A stretch of DNA of 64,000 nucleotides from contig JALUXX010000004.1 of NCBI GenBank assembly GCA_027013145.1, positions 46,171 through 110,170 of the forward strand, given 5' to 3'. Positions within the stretch are counted from its first letter, which is position 1, and every line of letters begins with the position of its first letter. A program made the translations under genes and the position numbers. This document shows, one piece after another, positions 58,601 to 64,000 of this stretch. This DNA is from Gammaproteobacteria bacterium (GTDB taxonomy: Bacteria; Pseudomonadota; Gammaproteobacteria; 21-64-14). Below the pieces are notes generated by a model that did not search any database, was not told the DNA's origin, and saw nothing but the letters and a program-made list of their open reading frames with translations.

Positions 58601-59204
58601 TCGCCATGAGGATCCGGGTGCGGTAATAGGAGTACCAGTTGGCGAAGTTCTGCTGCTGTGCGGCGCTCAGCTTGGTGACGTCGACATAGGTGTAGCAGGA
58701 GTCACTGTTGACGTTTCCGCAGGCCGCGTTGTACTGGTAGTAATAGGCGGGCCCGGGTCCGGCACCTACCACTGCGTACCCCCCGGGGCCGTAGTAGTAG
58801 TAGGTCGCCCGGTAGTTGGTCGCGAGGTTGAGCGTACCGTCACTATGGTCGTAGCCGTTGAGCCACGCGGCGGTGAAGCTCGCATCGCCCAGGCTGGTGC
58901 CGTCCGCTCCGATCGGCGGCGTGTAGGTGACGGTCGGGTCGTAGTACATCGGGTTGAAGGTGCTCGACTCGAACCGGTTGGTGGTGTAATAGGGCCAATA
59001 CCCTTTGCTGTCCGGCATGAACGCCCAGGCCATGCTGCCGGAATCGTCCAGCGTGAGGTAGATGTTGGGCGCCACGCCGCTGGCCTTGAGGTACAGCGGG
59101 ACCGTCGACAGGTTCAGCGGCGTGGTCGCGGCGAGGCCGGCCCCCGAGGACAGGAGCAGGAGCGCGGCCGCCGGCCCCAGGGTACGGATCTTGATGTTCG
59201 TCAT
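55692..59204 (-). CDS. pilY1: PilY1, type IV pilus tip adhesin and assembly factor
   Basis: 1,170-aa exported protein with a signal peptide (GPAAALLLLSSGAGLA). The N-terminal von Willebrand A-like part begins with the MIDAS-type DDSGSMAW. The C-terminal third is the PilY1 beta-propeller (VYVGANDGMLHGFRADTGME, GGGGREIYALDVTDP, AVFGNGYNSSC, YVFAGDLYGNLWKFNL). The family mediates surface sensing and calcium-dependent pilus dynamics. GGGAGG precedes the ATG. Confidence 0.94.
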   Translation of the reverse strand: MTNIKIRTLGPAAALLLLSSGAGLAATTPLNLSTVPLYLKASGVAPNIYLTLDDSGSMAWAFMPDSKGYWPYYTTNRFESSTFNPMYYDPTVTYTPPIGADGTSLGDASFTAAWLNGYDHSDGTLNLATNYRATYYYYGPGGYAVVGAGPGPAYYYQYNAACGNVNSDSCYTYVDVTKLSAAQQQNFANWYSYYRTRILMAKTAISLAFGKLGTTTRVAGQNINTNRLNPSSPSGVQMLHPFAGSERKAWFSWLGGVLPGGGTPLRQSLQRVGEYYSTSGVKSPYALTPGVQDAPEYSCRQNFSVLMTDGMWNGSDPGVGNVDGASGPVITDPTGASYQYNPNTPFKDGWSDTLADVAMYYWDRDLRPSLTNDVPQYLPNVHYKADGVTVDQNATFYDYRNDPADWQHMVTFTIGLGVDGTLDPSTDLPALISGSKSWPKPAANTITTIDDLWHAAVNGRGDFLSAKNPQSLVSAFANIIGAIGQRTSSFSAAALTSGSLETNTQLITATFDGSTWTGDVQATKLDSSGNLAGLVWDANCILSGRVGAACVPLPGNTTVQGSRTILTYDPGKSQGVPFRWSSLSSSEQSALNTDPVSGTADALGSARLDYLRGSRTQEQVNGGTFRNRTGGILGDIVDSAPVYVGPPNRFYSWGSGSPYSSWTASYATFKTAQAARTPVVYVGANDGMLHGFRADTGMEVLGFVPSALFGALNQLTSPTYAHRYYVDSTPTENDVYFTGLGQWRSVLAGGLGGGGREIYALDVTDPAAFAEGNAKNLVLWEFTDTKAAPYGDPNLGDTYSRPAIVLLNNGVWAAVFGNGYNSSCSGSGCGDAMLYVVNIETGALIKKIDTGTGPTDDPTGKNRPDGLATVEPVDADGNFTTDYVFAGDLYGNLWKFNLSGSTPGTWKVAYSSGSKPKPLFTAVDAGGKPQPITTRPVVGTNPSGPGFMVYFGTGKYLETTDSVPDTSTVQSVYGIWDPNGGTPPTITRAKLQAQTITNETTAFGAQLRVVSGNRIDWSTQMGWYLDLKSPTLGAQGEMMITDPVLRSGRLIFTTLIPNANVCSSGGTSWLFEISAASGGRLPYTAFDLNGDNSFNSADYVKIKDPVTGKDTYVPASGMQSKNGLLSRPAILSNCKGAECKYLQGSNGKTTKISENAGPSANGRQSWRQLQ

Positions 59205-59253
59205 GGCGGTGCCTCCCTAACGCGCGCAACCGCGCTTGCCGGTCGGGATCCGG

Positions 59254-59793
59254 CTACCGGTATCGCTTGGCGTACACGGACTGAAGTACGCTCGCGGTGT
59301 TGCCGACGATCCCGTGCGCACTGATCCGGAAACTGAATACCCCCACCCGCCGGGCGAGGTCGTCGGGATTCAGGGTGTCGGGGACGAACCCGTACTCCTC
59401 GATCAGGTAGCTCGGATCGGGGTTCGGCGTCCCGAAGCTCCCGGTGACGGCGATCGAGTTGGATGCCCACCACGAGGCGGGCTGCGGGTTGGCCGCGGTC
59501 ACCCCGGTCGCATCGCGATCCCAGATCTGGTTGGCCCCGCTGCCCCCGATCGCGGGAATGGTCGTGAACCAAGTGCCCCCGGTCTTGAACCGATCCTCCC
59601 CGGCGCGCAAGCCGGACTCGGCGGCCTGGAAGGTGACGTCCTTGGTGCGGAGATTCCCGGCCATCTTCTCCTCGAGCGTGTTGGTGCTCATGGCGGCCAG
59701 GCCGAGGAGCGTCAGTACGATCAGGATCAGCAGGCTGATGATCAGGGCCGAGCCGTGCTGACCGTCCGGGCTGTGATGTGTGCCGATGTTCAT
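59254..59793 (-). CDS. pilX: PilX minor pilin
   Basis: 179 aa. N-terminal GSALIISLLILIVLTLLGLA and the following MSTNTLEEKMAGNLR are the PilX_N signature; these proteins lack the usual E5 but are assembled with the tip complex. Located between pilW and pilY1 as in Pseudomonas. Confidence 0.93.
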   Translation of the reverse strand: MNIGTHHSPDGQHGSALIISLLILIVLTLLGLAAMSTNTLEEKMAGNLRTKDVTFQAAESGLRAGEDRFKTGGTWFTTIPAIGGSGANQIWDRDATGVTAANPQPASWWASNSIAVTGSFGTPNPDPSYLIEEYGFVPDTLNPDDLARRVGVFSFRISAHGIVGNTASVLQSVYAKRYR

Positions 59794-59815
59794 GCGATCG
59801 TGGATCCCGCGCGGG

Positions 59816-60847
59816 TCAGAAGGTCCGGTTGCGCAGCGTGACGGTGTCGCCGAACGCCGCGTAGAGGTGCTGGTCCGGGGCCGTATAGACGGTGTTGTTG
59901 AAGCGCAACTGCTGGGGCGTCTGCGTCAGGTGGTTCTCCCGGCTCTCCAGCAGCAGATTGAGACGTACACTGACGACCTGTTGCCAGCCGTTCGTGATCG
60001 CGTCGACCTGCGTGGCCGTACGGTACTGGTTGGCGGCGCCGTCGCCGTCGGTGTCGAGGCCGTAGAGGAGCTGCATGTCCTGGACGCCGTCGACCAGTTC
60101 CTCCGGGCCGCCGCCGGAAGCGGAGTTGCCGCTCACGCGGTAGAGCGCGTCCACGCCCGGCGTCGTGGTGGTGCCGATGTAGTAGAGGCTGTACTGGAAG
60201 GCCATCACCTGGGAGCCTTTCGTATACAGCGTGCTCAGGTTGTTGCTCGTGTTCTGACTCATCGAATGCGCGATCGTGATGATCCCGCCCGCTCCTTTGG
60301 AGACGCTGGTCGCACGGAAGACGTCCGCGTGCGAGCAGTCGGTCACGAACAGCAGGTCGCCGGCCTGGAAGCCGTCTGGATTGGAGTCGATCTGGATGTT
60401 GGCATCGGTCGCCGACAGGTTGCCGGTAAGGGACACGCTCGAGGCCGAAGCGAAGCGCACCAGGATCGCATCCGTCCCCGGGACCAGATTGGTCGGCTTG
60501 GCCGGGAAGGTCGCAGGCCAGGTCCCGCCGTCGTAGCCCCCGATGACGGTGTCGGGATCGAACAGCGGGGTCATCGGCGGGCTGCTGGCGATCACGTTGG
60601 GGGTGAACGTGGTGATGCGACCGCAGCCCATGTACCCGGCCATGCGGATATCCTTCGACAGGAAGTACATGGCGAAGCGCCCGTTCTCCTGCAGCCGCGC
60701 CTGATTGTCCTGGACGCGGTAGGCCTGTTTGGAGCCTTCGTAGATCTTGATGACACCGGCGATGAGGATCAGGCTGATGACCAGTGCCACCATCAGCTCG
60801 ACGAGGCTGAACCCCGGGCTTGCGTGTGTGCGGTTGCGATCACTCAT
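59816..60847 (-). CDS. pilW: PilW minor pilin
   Basis: 343-aa large minor pilin. Prepilin site SPGFSLVELMVALVISLILI and the motif ENGRFAMYFLSKDIRMAGY are characteristic. The ATG at 60847 overlaps the pilV stop (ATGA). Confidence 0.93.
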   Translation of the reverse strand: MSDRNRTHASPGFSLVELMVALVISLILIAGVIKIYEGSKQAYRVQDNQARLQENGRFAMYFLSKDIRMAGYMGCGRITTFTPNVIASSPPMTPLFDPDTVIGGYDGGTWPATFPAKPTNLVPGTDAILVRFASASSVSLTGNLSATDANIQIDSNPDGFQAGDLLFVTDCSHADVFRATSVSKGAGGIITIAHSMSQNTSNNLSTLYTKGSQVMAFQYSLYYIGTTTTPGVDALYRVSGNSASGGGPEELVDGVQDMQLLYGLDTDGDGAANQYRTATQVDAITNGWQQVVSVRLNLLLESRENHLTQTPQQLRFNNTVYTAPDQHLYAAFGDTVTLRNRTF

Positions 60848-61332
60848 GGCTGAAAGGTCGTCGCAAAGCTCATGGTGCCGCTCCCGGCGTCGTCCCAGCT
60901 CACCGTGATGGTGTAGAGGGACCCCGTCTTGGTTACGGTTCCGGTCCCCTTCGGGAGTAGATTGCGGCTGTCCTGGGACCATTCGTAGGCGTCGTATTGG
61001 GCGATCTCGGCGGGCGTACAGGTGACGGTCGACAGCGAGCAGTCCTTGGCCAGCGAGGTGGTGAAGCCGATGCTGTCGTAGTCGCCCGCGTTCACGCCGG
61101 TCTGGTTCGCGCGCATCCGGTCCGCCATGTCGTAGGCCAGCAGCGTGGCCTGGGTGCGCAGGTAGGCGCCGTGGTTGTAGCGCAGGCCGGTGGCCTGCAA
61201 CCCGGCGAGCCCGAGCAGCCCGATCGAGAGCACGACCAGCGCGACGAGGACGTCGATCATGCCGACGCCCGCCTGGGCGCTGGCCGGAGCGCCGCGGCAC
61301 CCCCGCTGCGAATCAGGGACAGGTGTAGGCAC
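60844..61332 (-). CDS. pilV: PilV minor pilin
   Basis: 162 aa. The prepilin region QAGVGMIDVLVALVVLSIGL has Asp where Glu5 is normal, an unusual but conservative change. AYDMADRMRANQTG is the PilV signature. Its start overlaps the fimT 3' end by 20 bp. Confidence 0.9.
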   Translation of the reverse strand: MPTPVPDSQRGCRGAPASAQAGVGMIDVLVALVVLSIGLLGLAGLQATGLRYNHGAYLRTQATLLAYDMADRMRANQTGVNAGDYDSIGFTTSLAKDCSLSTVTCTPAEIAQYDAYEWSQDSRNLLPKGTGTVTKTGSLYTITVSWDDAGSGTMSFATTFQP

Positions 61333-61831
61333 TGTTGGTCAACGCTCCGGTCGGACTCAGACTGATCTGAGCGCCCGGCAGGGACGAGGTGCCGGCGGGG
61401 CACACGTGGAGAGTCCCGCCGCCGGCGGGGACGAAGCCCTCCGGGGAAATGGTGATGTAGCCGTTCGAAAATCCGCTGCTCACGACGAAAAGGGTGCCCG
61501 AGGTCGGGTCACCGACGCGCAGGATCTCGTCGCTGCCGTCGACCGTGCCCACGGTGCCGCCGTCGGTGAAGGCGATCCAGCCGTCCTGCCAGGGCTTGGT
61601 GCCGTCGCAGGTCCTGCCGTCGGGGCTCGGGCACACGGTGACCTGGGTCGCGCGCGTGACCGCCGCGCTGCGGGCGAAGGTGATGGCGCCGACGAACGCG
61701 TTCACCGCCGCGGCGATGCGGTTGCGCTCGATGACGGAGCGGAACCCCGGCACCGCGAGTGTGACGATGATGGCGGCCACGAGCAGGGCCACCATCAACT
61801 CGATGAGCGTGAAGCCGCGGGTTCGGTTCAT
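61313..61831 (-). CDS. fimT: FimT/FimU (GspH-like) minor pilin
   Basis: 172 aa with prepilin site TRGFTLIELMVALLVAAIIV and the GspH domain (NAFVGAITFARSAAVTRA, VTVCPSPDGRTC). First gene of the minor-pilin operon. Only one GspH-type gene is present where Pseudomonas has fimT and fimU. The ATG at 61831 faces the divergent thiO gene across 182 bp. Confidence 0.92.
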   Translation of the reverse strand: MNRTRGFTLIELMVALLVAAIIVTLAVPGFRSVIERNRIAAAVNAFVGAITFARSAAVTRATQVTVCPSPDGRTCDGTKPWQDGWIAFTDGGTVGTVDGSDEILRVGDPTSGTLFVVSSGFSNGYITISPEGFVPAGGGTLHVCPAGTSSLPGAQISLSPTGALTNSAYTCP

Positions 61832-62013
61832 GTGCCCCGGTATAACCGAGGCCCGCGGCGATGTCATCGGAAAACCGACGGGCGGCACGGATCGGCCGAC
61901 GAACGGTAGGGGCGGGGATTCGGCGGGGCGGCGCATCGGCCCAACCGTCGCGGGTCCGGGGGCCGGGCGGTATGCTAAGCAGTAGACCGGGGACAGCGCG
62001 GGGGGCGGTATCG

Positions 62014-63144
62014 ATGGCGGGCGACGGGGCGGCGGACTGCCTGGTGATCGGCGGCGGGCTGATCGGGCTGCTCAGCGCATGGGAACTGCGCCGCGCCGGG
62101 TTGCGGGTCGTTCTCCTCGAACGCGCGGACACCGGACGGGAGGCCTCCTGGGCGGGCGGGGGGATCCTCTCCCCGCTCTACCCCTGGCGTTATCCCGACG
62201 CAGTCACGGCGCTCGCGCGCCGGAGCCAGTCGCGCTACCCGGCGCTCGCGGACGAGGTCGCCCGCACGGGAGGGGTCGACCCGGAATGGACCCGGAGCGG
62301 GTTGCTGATCCTGGACACCGAAGAAGAGGCGGCGGCGCGGGACTGGGCTGCGCGCGGGCGGATCGCGCTGGATACGCTCGATGAGGACGCCGTCGCGCGC
62401 TGCGAACCCGCGGCGCAGGCCCCGGGGCGGGCCCTGTGGATGCCCGAGGTGGCGCAGATCCGCAATCCGCGGCTGGCGCGGGGGCTGCGGGCGGCCGCCG
62501 CGGCCGCGGGCGTGCGGATCATCGAGGACCGCGAGGCCCTGCGGATCGCGGTGCAGGACGGGCGGGCGGTCGGCGCCGAGACGCGGGACGGGACGGTCCG
62601 CGCCGGCCGGGTGCTGGTAGCGGCGGGGGCGTGGACCGCGGCGCTGCTGGAGGCCTCGGGGCTGGCGGCACCGCCGATCGAGCCGGTGCGGGGCCAGATG
62701 ATCCTGTTGCGGTCGCGGCCGCATACGGTCTCGCGGATCGTCCTGCACCGCTCGCGCTACGTCATCCCGCGGCGCGACGGCCGGATCCTGGTCGGCAGCA
62801 CGATCGAGACGGCGGGCTTCGACAAGTCCACCACGGAAGCGGCGCGCGAGGCCCTGCTCGGTTTCGCCCGGGAGCGGTTCCCGGCGCTCGCCGACGCCCC
62901 CGTCGAAGGGCACTGGGCCGGGTTGCGCCCGGGGGCGCCCGGCGGGGTGCCGTTCATCGGGAACCATCCGGGAATCAACGGACTCTATCTGAACGCCGGA
63001 CACTTCCGGAACGGGGTGGTGCTCGCCCCGGCGTCCGCGGAACTGATCGCGGATATTATTTTGGACCGCACAAGTTTTTTGGACCCGTCTCTATTCAATT
63101 GGGAGGCGGATCGGACGGGCGCCCCGGCCGCGGGCTCAGCCTAG
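62014..63144 (+). CDS. thiO: Glycine oxidase ThiO
   Basis: 376-aa FAD-dependent amine oxidase producing iminoglycine for thiamine thiazole synthesis. Dinucleotide-binding N-terminus CLVIGGGLIGLLSAWELRRA, then ASWAGGGILSPLYPW, PVRGQMILL, HRSRYVIPRRDGRILVGSTI and GLRPGAPGGVPFIG are diagnostic. The last 30 codons are noticeably AT-richer than the rest. Its TAG stop overlaps the -35 of the next gene's promoter. Confidence 0.93.
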   Translation: MAGDGAADCLVIGGGLIGLLSAWELRRAGLRVVLLERADTGREASWAGGGILSPLYPWRYPDAVTALARRSQSRYPALADEVARTGGVDPEWTRSGLLILDTEEEAAARDWAARGRIALDTLDEDAVARCEPAAQAPGRALWMPEVAQIRNPRLARGLRAAAAAAGVRIIEDREALRIAVQDGRAVGAETRDGTVRAGRVLVAAGAWTAALLEASGLAAPPIEPVRGQMILLRSRPHTVSRIVLHRSRYVIPRRDGRILVGSTIETAGFDKSTTEAAREALLGFARERFPALADAPVEGHWAGLRPGAPGGVPFIGNHPGINGLYLNAGHFRNGVVLAPASAELIADIILDRTSFLDPSLFNWEADRTGAPAAGSA

Positions 63145-63170
63145 ACTTCGACCAAGCTTTACACTATACT
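63142..63170 (+). promoter_or_regulatory. Promoter of the Fur-family gene, placed for a leaderless mRNA
   Basis: TAGACT (63142-63147), 17-bp spacer, TATACT (63165-63170). Each has 4-5 of 6 consensus bases. The ATG begins 7 nt after the -10, where transcription would start. Confidence 0.65.
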
Positions 63171-63177
63171 GATTGTT

Positions 63178-63612
63178 ATGGGAAAACCGATTGAAAATCC
63201 GGTCCCGGCGCGCGCCGCCGTGATCGAAACGCTCAAGGCGCGCCGGATCGCCCCCACGTCGCAACGCGTGGAGATCGCCCAAGTCCTGTTCGCCCGCCCC
63301 CAGCACCTGTCCGCGGACGAAGTCCTGGCTCAGGTGAACCGCGACCGGCCGCGGGTATCCAAGGCCACCGTCTACAACACGTTGGGCCTCTTCGCCCAAC
63401 GCGGCCTCATTAGGGAGGTCATCGTCGATCCGACGCGCGTCTTCTACGACAGCAACATCGACGAACATCACCATATCTACAACGTCGATACCGGCGAACT
63501 CACCGACGTCGACGCCGCGGCGGTCTCCATCGGGCAACTCCCCAACCTCCCCGACGGCACCGTTGCCGACGGTATCGAAGTCGTCATCCGCGTCCGCGGC
63601 CGCAACGCCTGA
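63178..63612 (+). CDS. Fur-superfamily transcriptional regulator without cysteines
   Basis: 144-aa Fur/PerR/Irr-like regulator. The winged-helix part contains RIAPTSQRVEIAQVLF and SKATVYNTLGLFAQRGLI; the metal-site part has VFYDSNIDEHHHIYNVDTGE. No cysteine occurs, so the structural Zn site of Fur is absent, as in Irr-like members. There is no Shine-Dalgarno before the ATG, and the -10 is only 7 nt away, suggesting leaderless translation. The sensed metal or signal (iron, haem or peroxide) is not evident. Confidence 0.88.
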   Translation: MGKPIENPVPARAAVIETLKARRIAPTSQRVEIAQVLFARPQHLSADEVLAQVNRDRPRVSKATVYNTLGLFAQRGLIREVIVDPTRVFYDSNIDEHHHIYNVDTGELTDVDAAAVSIGQLPNLPDGTVADGIEVVIRVRGRNA

Positions 63613-63639
63613 GCCCTGCCGGCCCCGGCCGACCTCAAG

Positions 63640-63669
63640 TTGTCCCCGCCGCCCGCGCTTGTCTATACT
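63640..63669 (+). promoter_or_regulatory. Sigma-70 promoter of tRNA-Thr
   Basis: TTGTCC (63640-63645), 18-bp spacer, TATACT (63664-63669), about 10 nt before the mature 5' end of the tRNA. Confidence 0.75.
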
Positions 63670-63677
63670 CTGCCCCC

Positions 63678-63755
<78 letters not shown>

Positions 63756-63882
63756 CAGTATCCGTTGGCCGTCACCGAGCCCCGGGTACGATCAGAGGAA
63801 CGGGGTGCGAACTCGCGCACCATGCCCTCAACGAGAAACCCCTCCCTTGACCCGTAGTTCCGTTCCGCGAAAGGGGACAGAT

Positions 63883-64000
63883 TGAACCTCCCCCAGTTTA
63901 ACGGACACCCGGAAAGGGGCTAGCATGGTCCCTGAGGAGTGTTCGATGATCCGGAAGAAGTATCGGAGTTATTCGAGGGAATTCAAGCTGGAGGCGATCC
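63883..64000 (+). mobile_element. Left end of an IS3-type insertion sequence, cut by the window edge
   Basis: A terminal sequence starting TGAACCTCCCCCAGTTTAAC followed by GGACACC resembles the ends of IS3-family elements. It is followed within 65 bp by the start of an OrfA-like frame. The target duplication and right end are outside the window. The 127 bp between tRNA-Thr and this end show no gene. Confidence 0.6.
63946..64000 (+). CDS. IS3-family transposase OrfA, 5' fragment only
   Basis: Eighteen codons are visible before the window ends: MIRKKYRSYSREFKLEAI. The basic start and the REFKLEA motif are typical of the helix-turn-helix OrfA of IS3-family elements. AGGAG lies 7 nt before the ATG. 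The remainder, including OrfB, cannot be seen. Confidence 0.75.
   Translation, partial: MIRKKYRSYSREFKLEAI

Noticed and set aside
56187..59324. Plus-strand open frame of about 1,045 codons opposite pilY1
   Set aside because: Antisense shadow; pilY1 on the minus strand has a signal peptide, MIDAS motif and beta-propeller motifs.
61832..62013. TPP riboswitch before thiO
   Set aside because: No CUGAGA or other thi-box core is present in the 182-bp spacer.

Overview
The window is about 70% GC, has gammaproteobacterial gene order throughout, and looks chromosomal. The right third carries the block ispB / rplU-rpmA-obgE-proB / rpsT / murJ-ribF-ileS-lspA-fkpB-ispH / pilE-pilY2-pilY1-pilX-pilW-pilV-fimT, which matches the order I know from Pseudomonas. 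A VPLPA-type sorting signal, a class I c-di-GMP riboswitch, a bufferin operon and a SufU/SufT-type SUF operon suggest a free-living purple-sulfur-like or sulfur-oxidiser-like lineage (Chromatiales relatives). That placement is inference; no rRNA is present.

Left part (1-14.4 kb): a two-partner secretion pair (tpsB and a giant tpsA that runs off the left edge), an orphan secreted periplasmic-binding-protein-like gene and a VPLPA-CTERM surface protein all lie on the minus strand. A class I c-di-GMP riboswitch with a competing hairpin precedes the first of them. I suggest a c-di-GMP-controlled surface/adhesion locus. A small putative DNA-binding protein, an array of five 132-bp REP-type repeats, a glutamate dehydrogenase and an unknown membrane protein follow.

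Middle part (14.4-42 kb): a KimA/APC-type permease; a bufferin (copper-handling RiPP) operon bufA2-bufB-bufC with a terminator after the precursor gene; a cardiolipin synthase; two CPA2 antiporters enclosing a catalytically dead ArsC-like protein and YjbQ; Rsd; a Ser/Thr kinase-PP2C phosphatase pair; and iscR-sufBCDSUT plus a Rieske protein under a promoter with an IscR type 1-like operator. Next come a YkgJ cysteine-cluster protein, a REC-GGDEF protein, a PutP-like symporter, a Nudix hydrolase and a tightly overlapping trio (GNAT-C39 peptidase fusion, RimK-like ATP-grasp ligase, MazG). A RibD-like reductase, a candidate small RNA with a strong terminator, and a CPBP protease resembling MrtJ complete this part.

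Right part (42-64 kb): tRNA-Pro, the conserved housekeeping block, the minor-pilin operon, thiO, a cysteine-free Fur-family regulator that appears to be leaderless, tRNA-Thr, and the left end of an IS3-type element cut by the window edge.

In synthesis, the most interesting connections are the c-di-GMP riboswitch heading the adhesin/sorting locus, the bufferin attenuation structure, the GNAT-C39/ATP-grasp pair of unknown product, and the orphan plus-strand terminator with nested helices at 41.7 kb.
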